A stretch of DNA of 64,000 nucleotides from Methanosalsum natronophilum (GTDB taxonomy: Archaea > Halobacteriota > Methanosarcinia > Methanosarcinales > Methanosarcinaceae), in the NCBI RefSeq assembly GCF_024808815.1, contig NZ_JANUCS010000002.1:1-64000 (forward strand), in the 5' to 3' direction. The translations under genes and the position numbers were made by a program. A model generated the notes under the pieces. The model was not told where the DNA came from. It saw nothing but the letters and a program-made list of their open reading frames with translations, and did no database searches. Every line of letters begins with the position of its first letter. Position 1 is the stretch's first letter. Shown here one piece after another: positions 42,478 to 52,850 of this stretch.

Positions 42478-42837
42478 TTAGAAACCTAGTCTATCCATTT
42501 CTTCAAGAACTACAATACTAAAGTCAGTGAAGTTTTGAACACCACTTGTCCATGTAGCTATCATCATCACATCTTCAATCTCCTGACGTGTTGCATTAAA
42601 TTTTTTTAGCCTTTCAAGTATTTTCTTAGCACTGTCCGTATTATTCTTTGAGCAAGCTATAGAAAATGTGATTAGATGCTTTTGTTTCATAGATAGGCCA
42701 TTTTCTCTATCTGTCCATATCGATTTGTATAGCTCAGAAATTCCATTCGCAAAGCCACTATCTACACTTTGAGCATATTTAACTGCCCTTGGCATGAACC
42801 CTTTGACATCTTTTACTTCTTCCTTATTTGCTGACAT
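42478..42837 (-). CDS. carboxymuconolactone decarboxylase/AhpD-like protein lacking the CXXC
   Basis: A 119-residue all-helical protein of the CMD/AhpD fold (LSMKQKHLITFSIACSKNN, then NATRQEIEDVMMIATWTSGV). The usual redox CXXC and histidine of AhpD are replaced by NNTDSAKK, so peroxidase-type chemistry is unlikely; a single cysteine in FSIACSK remains. Many archaeal CMD proteins lack assigned functions. ATG 42837 is taken three codons inside the open frame. It precedes the small membrane protein gene by 51 bases. Confidence 0.78.
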   Translation of the reverse strand: MSANKEEVKDVKGFMPRAVKYAQSVDSGFANGISELYKSIWTDRENGLSMKQKHLITFSIACSKNNTDSAKKILERLKKFNATRQEIEDVMMIATWTSGVQNFTDFSIVVLEEMDRLGF

Positions 42838-43005
42838 ATGAATCAACTAAATGAATTGTTGATACATGATATAAGATTTTCTATAACCTTGACTTTGTAA
42901 ATAAACTACTTGTTTTCTGACAAATGTCGTAAGAATAGCCTCAACACTTAAAAATGAAAGTTATAAATCTGAATGAAATTGGCTGATTAATTGATACTTC
43001 TTGAT

Positions 43006-44115
43006 TTAGATTATACCAATATCGGATAATCTATCGGGTAGATATATATCTGTTACAAAATCCAATCCTTTACCTGCAAAAGCCTGCTGTTCTGCCTTTT
43101 TTTGGATTTCTAATTGGAGATTTATTTGTTCATTCCAATAATCTGTCTCAAACCTCGGGTCTGAAAGTTCACTTCTTAGTGCGCTTATATCTTTATCCGT
43201 TAATTTATCAGTAGATAGTTCATATTCAACGATATCTGTTGGTTGAACTCCAATAAATTTTGCAGCAGGTGTAGCCATAAATTCAGATAAGTGTGCACTT
43301 TTGATTGCTCCATAAGCAATTGAAGCATAAATTCTGTATGACCATGGGTCTCCATCAGTAAATACTGCCACAGGTATACCAAGTTCTTCGTTCATTCTTT
43401 TAATCAATCTACGAGTAGATCTAGCAGGTTGTCCTTTTAAATGGACAAGTATAGCATTATATTTTTCATCAAATCCGTTTTCAATCAGTCTTGCGTACAT
43501 ACCACCTGTTTCAATGGCGATTATGAAATTTGCATCATGGTCCACAAAGTTTATGTTCTCTACATTGAAAGGTATTTGATAACCACTTTCACCTATATCT
43601 TCCTGACAGTGTATTATCCGGTCACCCCTTTTTGTCTCTTCATGAATCCTAATAGGTCCAAACATGGTTGCTCCATCTTCTTCTGGACGCATGTGGAAAT
43701 ATTCCCGCTGAAGATTTGTGATTATTTCAAGGTCTTCAATTAGCCTATCACTTTCAGGTTGCTCTTTAAACTTAGCAACATCCCAGTTTTCAGAAATGTA
43801 GTATAATTCCCTTAAAGTTGAACCACGGTTTTGAGATAGGTGATTGCTCAATAAAAAATCAATTGTATGGGTGGTCTTCAGTAGTTGAAATGCACCTTTA
43901 ACCGTCTTAGAACTTCTTTCACTTTCTCGTCCCCCATATACCCATACATCACTTTCATCATTGTACTCAATGTTTTTTTTGGTTCGGCTAGGCATAACTA
44001 TGTTTGGAATTATGCCTTCCTTGAATTGATCATATAAGGATTCTGTTACCTTTAATAAATTCTGCTTAGCCAGCCGATCATGTTCAAGTTTCTTTTTTGA
44101 GATTTCAGACGCCAT
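43006..44115 (-). CDS. top6A: DNA topoisomerase VI subunit A
   Basis: A 369-residue Spo11-like subunit that cuts both strands. The catalytic tyrosine is in [10 protein letters not shown] (Tyr105 or Tyr106), and the TOPRIM domain follows with ETGGM and [10 protein letters not shown]. It pairs with Top6B to relax and decatenate DNA. The ATG abuts the top6B stop (TAA ATG), showing coupled translation. Confidence 0.96.
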   Translation of the reverse strand: MASEISKKKLEHDRLAKQNLLKVTESLYDQFKEGIIPNIVMPSRTKKNIEYNDESDVWVYGGRESERSSKTVKGAFQLLKTTHTIDFLLSNHLSQNRGSTLRELYYISENWDVAKFKEQPESDRLIEDLEIITNLQREYFHMRPEEDGATMFGPIRIHEETKRGDRIIHCQEDIGESGYQIPFNVENINFVDHDANFIIAIETGGMYARLIENGFDEKYNAILVHLKGQPARSTRRLIKRMNEELGIPVAVFTDGDPWSYRIYASIAYGAIKSAHLSEFMATPAAKFIGVQPTDIVEYELSTDKLTDKDISALRSELSDPRFETDYWNEQINLQLEIQKKAEQQAFAGKGLDFVTDIYLPDRLSDIGII

Positions 44116-45981
44116 TTATACCCCTTTCACACATTTAGCACCAGTTACAAGTTCTTGTTCCATTCCTTCCACGATAATATTTCCTAATTTATTTTCATCA
44201 TTTTCATCAATTAGCTCTAAAGTATATGTTAAGGCTTTAGAGTTACCTGGGTTTATTTTTACAGGCCAAATATAATCATACTGATCACCAACACTCACAA
44301 CCTTTGGTTCAGGACTTGCCCTTTTAATTTCATAAGGAAGAAGTTGATGAATATCAAACTCGAACGATTTGGAGCCATGGTTATTTATTTTAATTCTAAC
44401 ATTAATCTCACCTGTCTCATGTTTATCTGCACTTGAGTCAATATGCACGTTACCCATGATCTTAGCAACAACTGGGCTTATATCAGGAACTGGTTTTTCT
44501 AGCGTATTTGCAAGCTTTTCAGCCATTTTAGGTAAAACTTTGGTGATTATAATTTCCTTTTCTCTTCTCTTTTTAAGTGTACCTTGTCGCTTCAAAAATC
44601 TATTAAGCTTTCTAGCAATTTCTTTCAATGCAAGCTCAGTCTCATTTTGTATAGCAGGTATTTCTGCGATAGCATCTTTTGACTCTGAAGTGAATGGTAC
44701 ATTCGTAGAAGCCACATGAACCAGAAGAATAACTGGTCCGATTGGAAGCCCCCCTCCAGGCTGATTAAGACCATATTGTTTCCATCGAATGGATTCAATT
44801 GCTCTAGTGGTCACACAGGCACCTTGTTGATATAGTAAAGGAACACGATTTGCAAATCTTGAGATATCAACTCTATCGTCCTTTTGAAGTCTGCCACCAT
44901 ACGCGATTCCAACTTCTATAACAAATGGGTTCCCCGAGTATACAGATGGAGATCGTGTAGCTGTAGCTATAAAATCAACGTCAAACTCCTTTTGAAGCCC
45001 TTTATATATCAGTTCTTCTCCAATTGGAGATAAACAGTCTGTTGGAGGTGACATGATTTTCACTTTTTTAAAGGCCTCTAAGATTTTCTTCGCCTGGTTT
45101 CGATCGATATCATGCGGGTCAATATCAAAGTCTAATCCTGAAGCTTTACATATCTCTTCAGCTGTAAAAAGACCTATTTTAGAAAATGAGTAACGTAAAA
45201 AAGCACCAAGTTTCTTTCTTTCTGTATATCGCAACATTCTCATTAGTGTGCCCAGTTCAATTCCATGTGGATGTGGTAAAATTTCCTGTGCCTGTTTAGG
45301 TAATTTGTCTGTCGCACGTTCAAACACAATTTCATTTCCATCCGGCTCTATTAAAGTAATTCTTGCATGTGGCGTCACAACAGCCGTTGATTTCAAATAT
45401 TCATAGACTGACTGTCTTCTACCTTTTACATAAGAAGCTTCCATTTCTAACTCTATTCTAGTCCCCTGGTTTCGGTCCCAGTCAATCTCCTCATCTTTAA
45501 AGATTTCAGGTTCATTCGTACGAGTGTTAATCATCAATTCATAATAATGTGCAGGAGAGTGTGCTCCTATTTTAGAAATTATCTTAGTAGGTTGTCCTGA
45601 AGTGAGTTGAGAATATAGAACAGCAGCTGATATACCTATTCCTTGTTGCCCTCTACTTTGTTTTAGTGAATGAAACCTAGAACCATATAGTAATTTAGCA
45701 AACACTTTAGGTATTTGTTCTTTTACAATACCCGGTCCGTTATCTTCAATAGTTACAATAACATGATCTTTACTAATCCTCTGTACATGAACTAAAATAT
45801 TTGGGAGTATTTGAGCATCTTCACATGAATCCAGTGAGTTATCTACAGCTTCTTTGATAGTTGTAATCAAACTCCTTGGCCCTGAATCAAACCCTAATAT
45901 TTGTCTGTTTTTTTCAAAGAATTCCGCTACACTGATGGCTTTTTGGTTTTTTGCGAGTTCTTCAGCGATTAAAGTACTCAT
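44116..45981 (-). CDS. top6B: DNA topoisomerase VI subunit B
   Basis: A 621-residue GHKL ATPase subunit. ATP-site motifs are [18 protein letters not shown] and [12 protein letters not shown]; a transducer domain and a C-terminal Ig-like domain follow. The frame opens at 46053 inside rfcL, but ATG 45981 (MSTLIAEEL) has GAGGTAA upstream and a 16-base gap to rfcL, so it is the real start. The order is rfcL-top6B-top6A. Confidence 0.96.
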   Translation of the reverse strand: MSTLIAEELAKNQKAISVAEFFEKNRQILGFDSGPRSLITTIKEAVDNSLDSCEDAQILPNILVHVQRISKDHVIVTIEDNGPGIVKEQIPKVFAKLLYGSRFHSLKQSRGQQGIGISAAVLYSQLTSGQPTKIISKIGAHSPAHYYELMINTRTNEPEIFKDEEIDWDRNQGTRIELEMEASYVKGRRQSVYEYLKSTAVVTPHARITLIEPDGNEIVFERATDKLPKQAQEILPHPHGIELGTLMRMLRYTERKKLGAFLRYSFSKIGLFTAEEICKASGLDFDIDPHDIDRNQAKKILEAFKKVKIMSPPTDCLSPIGEELIYKGLQKEFDVDFIATATRSPSVYSGNPFVIEVGIAYGGRLQKDDRVDISRFANRVPLLYQQGACVTTRAIESIRWKQYGLNQPGGGLPIGPVILLVHVASTNVPFTSESKDAIAEIPAIQNETELALKEIARKLNRFLKRQGTLKKRREKEIIITKVLPKMAEKLANTLEKPVPDISPVVAKIMGNVHIDSSADKHETGEINVRIKINNHGSKSFEFDIHQLLPYEIKRASPEPKVVSVGDQYDYIWPVKINPGNSKALTYTLELIDENDENKLGNIIVEGMEQELVTGAKCVKGV

Positions 45982-45997
45982 GTGATTTACCTCATGA

Positions 45998-47488
45998 TCA
46001 AAAATCAAATATTGTTTTTTGAGATTTTTTGTTTTCTTTCGAAGATTTTTCATTGTCTACCAGACTAAGACTGTTTTCTTCATTGTTTTTTTGTTCGTCT
46101 TCAGCCTTGATATCCATCTTGTATTTATCTAACTCTGATACACTTGCTTGCTTCTTTTTAGATTGATAAAATAATGTTTCTTCCTCTTGCTCCTTGTATG
46201 AGCGAGTTTGTGCAATTTCATAAATTTCCTTCATTTTTTTAGTAGGTTTTGTATTACCAGAAAGATATACAACCTCATCCATGCTCAAATCAAGTCTCGA
46301 TATTGCATCGATAGCATTATTTTCATTTTTAATAAAATGAGAGTATAAAGGTATTAAATTAGATCTTGAATACCTCATTGATTCATTACAGTGTTCACCA
46401 ATCTTTACAGATACATTATCTCTAAGATTTCTTTTTGTTCTTAATTGCCCGAGTCTTCTCCACATAGAAGGCGGCTGATATCTCACAAATCCAGATTTCC
46501 GCTTACTCCCAGATACTAGAACCCCAGCGGTCATCATCATACTCGCATATTTCCACAAACCATAATTTTGTCTTTTTTTAACTCTACCAAGATAAATATC
46601 TGAGCGTGAAAGACAAAAAAGTCCATTTATTATATCCTCATTTATTTTTTTATCATCTGTCATATACTGATAAATCAGGTTTTCATCTATCCAGTGTATA
46701 AGGTCTTCTGGGCTCTCATCAAGCGAATATACTGACCTATAAGCTTCCACAATATTATGTCCCTTGAATATCTTAGGAAGAACTTTGAATATTGAAGCTT
46801 GTGTATCTCTTGCAGATATAACAATGTCTTCAAGGTTTACCTCATCTCTACCCATTGATACTGCTTGGAAATCATTTAGTGCACTTCTTAGATCTCCATC
46901 TGCTCCTTCTGCGATTTTTTCAAGGACACCAACACCACATTTAATGTTTTCATTCACTGCAATCCTTTTTAGAAGAGGAATCATTGACCTAGTTTGAATT
47001 GAATTGAACTTAACTTCAACAGAATATGACCTGATGGTCGATGCCACGCCATACATATCGTTAGCAATTAGTATAATAGGTTGATTTGTCTCTTTTACCA
47101 TCTTACCAATTGCACGTGTTCCTCCACGATCACTAGTTCCATGAAGATTATCAGCTTCATCAAGAATTATGAGACGTTTAGAAGTACTACCATCCAATGA
47201 ATGCATTGTTGAAGCTGAACCGGCAATTCTTTCAACAGCATCTGCAGTTCTTTTATCACTTGCATTGAGCTCAATTATATCCCAGCCAAAATCAGCAGCT
47301 AGAGCATGAGCTGCTGATGTCTTCCCAATACCTGCTTTTCCTGTAAGTAAAAGAGCTTTTTTTTCTGGGATGTCACGAATCCATTCATCGGCCCAACGAC
47401 TCATAGTCTCAATAGCTTTTTTATTACCCACTATTTCAGAAAGAGAACGGGGGCGATATTTTTCGGCCCATTCATCTATAGTCATCAT
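45998..47488 (-). CDS. rfcL: replication factor C large subunit
   Basis: A 496-residue clamp loader subunit that helps place PCNA on primed DNA. Walker A is [11 protein letters not shown], Walker B is [10 protein letters not shown]. After the AAA+ module a charged linker leads to a C-terminal PIP box, QKTIFDF, that binds PCNA. Two adjacent ATGs are possible starts. It is divergent from mtxX and upstream of the topoisomerase VI genes. Confidence 0.96.
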   Translation of the reverse strand: MMTIDEWAEKYRPRSLSEIVGNKKAIETMSRWADEWIRDIPEKKALLLTGKAGIGKTSAAHALAADFGWDIIELNASDKRTADAVERIAGSASTMHSLDGSTSKRLIILDEADNLHGTSDRGGTRAIGKMVKETNQPIILIANDMYGVASTIRSYSVEVKFNSIQTRSMIPLLKRIAVNENIKCGVGVLEKIAEGADGDLRSALNDFQAVSMGRDEVNLEDIVISARDTQASIFKVLPKIFKGHNIVEAYRSVYSLDESPEDLIHWIDENLIYQYMTDDKKINEDIINGLFCLSRSDIYLGRVKKRQNYGLWKYASMMMTAGVLVSGSKRKSGFVRYQPPSMWRRLGQLRTKRNLRDNVSVKIGEHCNESMRYSRSNLIPLYSHFIKNENNAIDAISRLDLSMDEVVYLSGNTKPTKKMKEIYEIAQTRSYKEQEEETLFYQSKKKQASVSELDKYKMDIKAEDEQKNNEENSLSLVDNEKSSKENKKSQKTIFDF

Positions 47489-47564
47489 CTTGTATACTCA
47501 TAAAGGGGAAAATTAATTAATGTTTGCATTTAATTCTTTTTCAAGTAACAGTCGAGGAGACGCT

Positions 47565-48395
47565 ATGGACTCACAAAATAATGAGCTCTTAGAACGAATT
47601 CAAAAAGAAGCATTAAAGAACAAGGCTAGAGTTGCAATCGGTATCAGAAACCCGACATCTAAAATGATTTCAAGCATAAACCTAGCTCAGAAGCAAGGGT
47701 ATGCAGATGTAGTAATAGTTGGGAATAAGAAACAAATTGAACCTTTCGCTCCTATTTCTCGCATATTTGATACCAATGACCCTGAACAAGAATTAGGAAA
47801 ACTATTAGCTGCTAAAAAAGTTGATGCAGCAGTAAGAGGAACTGCAAATGCTTCCGATACATTAAAAGTAGTGAAATCAGAATTAAAAATTGATAAATTA
47901 CATAGGATAGCACTCCTTGTAACTTCTTCTGGTAAATTTTTCTTTTTAGCACCCGTTGGAATTGACGAATTTGGAAGCCTTGCAGATAGAATTGAATTTA
48001 TAGTCAGCGGAACAAAGCTTATTAAAAGATTTGATATCGAGCCGAGAGTAGGAATTTTATCAGGAGGCAGAATGGGAGATCTTGGAAGAGATCCAGTTGT
48101 TGACAGAACATTAGCAGATGGAGAATTTCTGCTCAACCAAATAAGATCTAAAGGAATTAAAGCTGAGCACTATACCATTCTAATTGAGGATGCTATAAAA
48201 GAAAGTAACTTTATTTTTGCACCCGATGGTATTTCTGGTAATCTTATATTCAGAACACTCGTATTTTTAGGTAGTGGTGATGGAATAGGAGCTCCAATCC
48301 TAAATGAAGAACATATTTTCGTAGATACATCAAGAGTAGGTGGACATTATACAAAGGCAATAACACTTGCTAGTGCATTAGTTAAATTTACTTGA
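47565..48395 (+). CDS. mtxX: MtxX, methanogenesis marker protein 4
   Basis: A 276-residue protein with a phosphotransacetylase-like fold (VAIGIRNPTSKMISSINLA, then AAVRGTANASDTLKVV and VGILSGGRMGDLGRDP). MtxX is a methanogen marker; the name comes from an mtxXAH cluster described in Methanosarcina barkeri. Its reaction is not established. The frame opens at 47520, but GAGGAGA lies just before ATG 47565. mtxA follows after 34 bases. Confidence 0.9.
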   Translation: MDSQNNELLERIQKEALKNKARVAIGIRNPTSKMISSINLAQKQGYADVVIVGNKKQIEPFAPISRIFDTNDPEQELGKLLAAKKVDAAVRGTANASDTLKVVKSELKIDKLHRIALLVTSSGKFFFLAPVGIDEFGSLADRIEFIVSGTKLIKRFDIEPRVGILSGGRMGDLGRDPVVDRTLADGEFLLNQIRSKGIKAEHYTILIEDAIKESNFIFAPDGISGNLIFRTLVFLGSGDGIGAPILNEEHIFVDTSRVGGHYTKAITLASALVKFT

Positions 48396-48429
48396 CTTTA
48401 TTTGTAAAAAATAAAAATTAGAGGATAAG

Positions 48430-49023
48430 ATGGACAATATAGCTGAAAACTGGCCACCTTTCAAAGGTGATTATATCATTGGTGATCCTGAGTCATGTAT
48501 TGCAGTTGTTACTCTCGCTAGTTCAATCGAAACATGTGATGAGGCAGCTATCTGGGGAACCTGTAAAACAGAAAATTTGGGTGTTGAAAAGGTAGTCACC
48601 AATGTAATATCAAACTCAAATATAAGGTACATTCTTTTATGTGGTGGAGAATCTAGAGGTCACTTATCAGGAAAATCTTTAATTTCATTACATGAAAATG
48701 GAATAGATAATAATGGAAGAATCATTGGTTCAGAAGGAGCAATACCATTTATTGAAAATATTCCTGAAAGTGCTATCAAAAGGTTCCAAGAACAAGTTGA
48801 TATCGTTGATATGACTGGAATAACAGATACAGAAAAAATTCATAGATTAGTTCATGAGTACTACAGAAAAAACGGACCATATGAGGAAAATCCCTACATA
48901 CTTCAAAAAAATAATAAAAAACCAGCTAAAACTATAAAAGCAGGTTCTTCTGCAGATATAATTATAAGTGAAGAATTTGGCATAGATTCGGTCACAGGTT
49001 CCATATTTAAAATTAATGTATAA
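48430..49023 (+). CDS. mtxA: MtxA, soluble MtrA-like corrinoid protein
   Basis: A 197-residue homologue of MtrA, the corrinoid subunit of methyl-H4MPT:coenzyme M methyltransferase. It keeps WPPFKGDYIIGDPESCIAVV and the segment GGESRGHLSGKSLISLHENG; His78 there probably matches the cobalt-binding His84 of MtrA. The C-terminal membrane helix of MtrA is missing, so MtxA should be soluble and not part of the sodium-pumping Mtr complex. It likely carries a methyl group for or from MtxH. Confidence 0.92.
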   Translation: MDNIAENWPPFKGDYIIGDPESCIAVVTLASSIETCDEAAIWGTCKTENLGVEKVVTNVISNSNIRYILLCGGESRGHLSGKSLISLHENGIDNNGRIIGSEGAIPFIENIPESAIKRFQEQVDIVDMTGITDTEKIHRLVHEYYRKNGPYEENPYILQKNNKKPAKTIKAGSSADIIISEEFGIDSVTGSIFKINV

Positions 49024-49039
49024 ATTATGAGGATTAATA

Positions 49040-49972
49040 ATGTTCAGATTTCAAAAAGATCAAACAATTTGCAACATTGCGGGAACTAAAGTAGGTGGAC
49101 AGCCTGGAGAACTCCCAAGTGTTATTGCTGGAACTATATTTTACAAAGGTCACAAGATTGTTAGTGATCCAACAAAGGGCTTGTTCGATAAGAGCTCTGC
49201 TGAAGAGTTAATTAACATTCAGCAACAAGGTTCAGATGAAACTAAAATACCTTCTATCATACATATATACGCAGAATCATCTGAAAGTATTATACGATAT
49301 ATTGATTTTATTGACAATATTTCTGATGTACCTTTCATTGTTGATTCCTCGGAACCAGATGTTAGAATAAATGCTTCTAAGCATGTTACAGAAACTGGAC
49401 TGGCTGATAGAGCAATCTATAATTCTTTGAATATGAGCACTGAATATGAAGAAATTGAAGCCTTGAAAATTTCAGATGTTGATAGTGCGATTATTTTAGG
49501 TTTTAATGCAGTAGATTCGTCATTAGACGGTAGAATAAGTTTATTGGATAATGGTGGTAATTTACTAGATAAAGGACTAATAGATGTAGCTGAAGAATGT
49601 GGGATCCGAAATAAATTAATTGATCCTAGTATTACTCCTATGGGAAACGGTGCTGGAATAGCTCTTCGAATGTCAATTGTATCAAAAGCTAAGTGGGGAC
49701 TCCCTGTTGGCTCAGGAATACATAATGCACCATCATCCTGGAAATGGTTACAAGAAAAGAAAAAAGAAGATTACCTAAAATATAAAATATGCGATATTGG
49801 ATCAGTTAGTATGCAAGTTGTAGCGGCAGGAGATTATGTATTATATGGCCCCATAGAAAATTCACCTTATGTGTTTCCCATTGTCTCAATGGCTGACATC
49901 ATGGTACGTGAATCGGTAGATGATCTGGGTATTGAATCCTCTTTAATGCACCCAATAAATTATCTAGTATAA
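49040..49972 (+). CDS. mtxH: MtxH, MtrH-like methyltransferase
   Basis: A 310-residue TIM-barrel homologue of MtrH, which moves the methyl group between tetrahydromethanopterin and the corrinoid of MtrA. N-terminal CNIAGTKVGGQPGELP, PFIVDSSEPDVR and PMGNGAGIALRMS are typical. Together with MtxA it should form a soluble pterin:corrinoid methyltransferase module for an unidentified methyl donor or acceptor. AGGA lies 9 bases before the ATG; the gap from mtxA is 16 bases. Confidence 0.92.
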   Translation: MFRFQKDQTICNIAGTKVGGQPGELPSVIAGTIFYKGHKIVSDPTKGLFDKSSAEELINIQQQGSDETKIPSIIHIYAESSESIIRYIDFIDNISDVPFIVDSSEPDVRINASKHVTETGLADRAIYNSLNMSTEYEEIEALKISDVDSAIILGFNAVDSSLDGRISLLDNGGNLLDKGLIDVAEECGIRNKLIDPSITPMGNGAGIALRMSIVSKAKWGLPVGSGIHNAPSSWKWLQEKKKEDYLKYKICDIGSVSMQVVAAGDYVLYGPIENSPYVFPIVSMADIMVRESVDDLGIESSLMHPINYLV

Positions 49973-50097
49973 AATAGTAAATCCATGTATTAAAACAGCT
50001 ATTTGTAGAGGAATAATTTAAAACACCTATACCTATTAATAAAAAGAATATGTTCGAACTGTATGATTTATTCATTAAAGACCTTTAAATGATCAAC

Positions 50098-50832
50098 ATG
50101 AAAAGATTAACTATAAGTCTACCAGATGATTTATTTGAAAAACTAAATGAAATAGAAAACAAAAGCCATTTTGTAAGAGAATTAATAGAAAATCATCTAA
50201 ATTCAGCTGAGCCTATGGAAACACAGTCTTCTCTTGTTGAAGATAATAATAGCAAAGACTTTGAAAATAACAAAGACCTTTCTACTCTTTTCGATGAATT
50301 AAATGTTATCACAAAAAAAATTGAAGTTTTAGAAACCACTGTTTTTAACCTAGATCAAAAAATAAATATTCAAAATGCTAATGAATTAGAACAAAAGGTA
50401 TTCAGAGATGAAACTCAAGAATGTCAAATTGATGAAAATAAGGATACCATTGATACCATTAATTACGAAAACTTCAATTTAATCCATTGTCCAAAGGATA
50501 AAGATTTTTTGATTGCTGATATTGGTGATAATCAACCAATAAGTAATAGTCTATCAATTGAAAATAAAACATTTTACCATCATGATGAAAGCTCTTTACT
50601 CAAAGATGATGAGAACTTTTTTAACAATAGCCCACAAAACTCTAATTCATTGAAGAAGAATTTGCTTGCATATATCCCAATTAGATCAACTATAAAAAAA
50701 GATGTTGTTACAAACTTACTCGCGAAAAAGTATAATGTTGAGCTGATCGAAGAACAACTTGAACATTTACATGAGTCAGGTCAAATCAATAAAATCCAAG
50801 AAGATGGTATCACTTACTTATCTCGAGCTTGA
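50098..50832 (+). CDS. ribbon-helix-helix protein with C-terminal wHTH-like domain
   Basis: A 244-residue protein. Residues 1-35 (MKRLTISLPDDLFEKLNEIE) form a CopG/NikR-type ribbon-helix-helix DNA-binding domain. A long acidic, asparagine-rich linker with a coiled-coil-like stretch (about 60-100) follows, then a C-terminal basic domain (LLAYIPIRSTIKKDVVTNLLAKKYNVELIEE begins it) that looks like a winged helix. An in-frame ATG lies three codons upstream at 50089. It comes 125 bases after mtxH and could regulate it, by position only. Confidence 0.68.
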   Translation: MKRLTISLPDDLFEKLNEIENKSHFVRELIENHLNSAEPMETQSSLVEDNNSKDFENNKDLSTLFDELNVITKKIEVLETTVFNLDQKINIQNANELEQKVFRDETQECQIDENKDTIDTINYENFNLIHCPKDKDFLIADIGDNQPISNSLSIENKTFYHHDESSLLKDDENFFNNSPQNSNSLKKNLLAYIPIRSTIKKDVVTNLLAKKYNVELIEEQLEHLHESGQINKIQEDGITYLSRA

Positions 50833-50855
50833 TTGTTGAGCAATAGTCCAAAGTC

Positions 50856-50999
50856 TCATATATTCTTACCTTTCATGCATAATTTACATAATCCAGTATT
50901 ATTCTCCAAACAACTACTACATACCAAGCTACCACATATTATGCAGGTATAAAGTTTAGTATTTCTGTTACATGCAGTACATAATCCTATAAATTCCAA
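50856..50999 (-). CDS. 47-residue zinc-ribbon protein with four CXXC pairs
   Basis: A small gene on the minus strand: TTG start at 50999, with GAAGGA 9 bases upstream, and TGA at 50856. The product begins MEFIGLCTACNRNTKLYTC and has four CXXC pairs (Cys7/10, 19/22, 27/30, 38/41), enough for two zinc sites, in a protein with 8 cysteines in 47 residues. An in-frame TAA upstream excludes a longer form. It follows ilvD by 56 bases on the same strand and may be read from the same transcript. Function is unknown; small double zinc ribbons often bind nucleic acid or protein. Confidence 0.7.
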   Translation of the reverse strand: MEFIGLCTACNRNTKLYTCIICGSLVCSSCLENNTGLCKLCMKGKNI

Positions 51000-51055
51000 A
51001 TTAAAACATCCTTCTAATAGTAAAAATAAAAAATATAAGTGATTTTTTTATTCCC

Positions 51056-52720
51056 TCAATCAAATACACCACCTTTATTTGCAGGACCGGCAAATCTCTG
51101 ATACCTAGATAGGTATCCTTTTATTTCCTTTTTGGGTGGATGTGTCAACGACTTTTTCCTTGATTCTAGTTCTTCTTCACTTATATTTAAGTTTAAAATT
51201 CTCTTAGGAATATTAATCTCTATTTCATCACCTGTTTTTACAAGAGCAATAGGGCCTCCATCAATAGCTTCTGGGCAAACATGTCCAATACATGGGCCTC
51301 TAGTACCTCCAGAAAACCTTCCATCAGTTATCAAAGAAACAGAATCAATTAGACCAAGTCCAGCTATTGCAGATGTTGGTGATAGCATCTCTCTCATTCC
51401 AGGTCCACCTTTAGGCCCTTCATACCGTATTACTACAACATCATTCTCTTGGATCTTACCATCCATGATACCTTTCATTGCATCCTCTTCGCTGTTGTAT
51501 ACTTTAGCTTTTCCTGTATGCACTAGTATTTTATCACTAACGGCTGATTGTTTTACAACAGCACCTTCTGGTGCAAGTGTACCTTTTAGGATAGCAATAC
51601 CGCCTTCTGCATGAACGGGATTCTCTAAAGATGATATTACTCTTTGGTTTGTTTTTGGATTAGCGATTATAAGTTGTTTAAGATTTTCTTTGACCGTCTT
51701 TCCAGTTACAGTTTTGGCATCCATATCCAATAAAGGCTCAAGTTGTTTAATTATAGCTTGGACTCCCCCAGCACGGTCAAAGTCAAGCATTAGGTCTTCT
51801 CCACCTGGTCTAAGAGATACTAAATGAGGTGTTGTCTTGCTGAGTTCATCAAATAACTCTAAAGGTAGCTCCATTCCAAACTCTTTTGCAATAGCAGGTA
51901 AATGCAAGGTCGTATTAGTACTTCCTCCAATAGCCATATCGATCTTTATTGAATTTTCTATTGATTCGGGTGAGATTATTTTACTTGGTGTTAGATTTTC
52001 ATGTACCATCTCCACAATTCTTTCACCAGATTCTTTAGCATAACGTATTTTTTTAGCATCAACTGCGTGTGCTGTAGCACATCCAGGTAAGCATAACCCT
52101 AGTGCTTCAGTAAGACAAGCCATAGTATTTGCAGTAAATAAGCCTGCACATGATCCTGCTCCCCCACAAGATAGTGTTTCTATTAAATGAAACTCTTCCT
52201 CACTAATCTTACCATTTCTGAATTCACCAATGCCTTCAAAAACCGAGACTAGATCTCTATTTTTATCATCTGAAAAGCCAGGTAGCATAGGTCCACCTGT
52301 AACAACAATCGTAGGTATGTCAAGTCTACCAGCGGCCATTAAATGACCAGGCACAATTTTATCGCATGTAGGAATCAATACCATGGCATCAAGCTGATGA
52401 GCCTGAACCATTAGTTCAATTGAATCCTCTATAGCTTCTCTACTTGGAAGTGAATATTTCATTCCTTCATGTCCCATAGCCAAACCATCACATATACCTA
52501 TTGTATTAAATTCAAAAGGTACCCCTCCTGCAGACCTTATCCCTGCTTTTACTCCTTCAGCGAGTTTATCAAGGTGTATATGTCCTGGAACGATTTCATT
52601 CCAAGAGTTTACTACTGCTATGAAGGGTTTTTTGATTTCAGAGTCTGTAAGTCCAGCTGCCTTTAACAAAGAACGATGAGGTGCCTTTTCGACACCTTTT
52701 TTAATACTATCACTTCTCAT
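51056..52720 (-). CDS. ilvD: dihydroxy-acid dehydratase
   Basis: A 554-residue iron-sulfur dehydratase of valine, leucine and isoleucine (and pantothenate) synthesis. Cluster and active-site cysteines are in [10 protein letters not shown] context, [10 protein letters not shown] and [10 protein letters not shown]; the C-terminal [19 protein letters not shown] is diagnostic. The open frame begins at 52732, but ATG 52720 (MRSDSIKKG) has AGGTG 9 bases upstream and gives the conserved N-terminus. It is divergent from the CX5CX2C radical SAM gene. Confidence 0.96.
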   Translation of the reverse strand: MRSDSIKKGVEKAPHRSLLKAAGLTDSEIKKPFIAVVNSWNEIVPGHIHLDKLAEGVKAGIRSAGGVPFEFNTIGICDGLAMGHEGMKYSLPSREAIEDSIELMVQAHQLDAMVLIPTCDKIVPGHLMAAGRLDIPTIVVTGGPMLPGFSDDKNRDLVSVFEGIGEFRNGKISEEEFHLIETLSCGGAGSCAGLFTANTMACLTEALGLCLPGCATAHAVDAKKIRYAKESGERIVEMVHENLTPSKIISPESIENSIKIDMAIGGSTNTTLHLPAIAKEFGMELPLELFDELSKTTPHLVSLRPGGEDLMLDFDRAGGVQAIIKQLEPLLDMDAKTVTGKTVKENLKQLIIANPKTNQRVISSLENPVHAEGGIAILKGTLAPEGAVVKQSAVSDKILVHTGKAKVYNSEEDAMKGIMDGKIQENDVVVIRYEGPKGGPGMREMLSPTSAIAGLGLIDSVSLITDGRFSGGTRGPCIGHVCPEAIDGGPIALVKTGDEIEINIPKRILNLNISEEELESRKKSLTHPPKKEIKGYLSRYQRFAGPANKGGVFD

Positions 52721-52850
52721 AAAATAAAACACCTAATAGTTAAATATTAATCAAAATATAAGAACACTTTTATTGATGTAAACCACGAGTAAATATACCT
52801 TGATTAAAGATATACTACTTCAATATAAGACTAGCAAATAAAATGATAAA

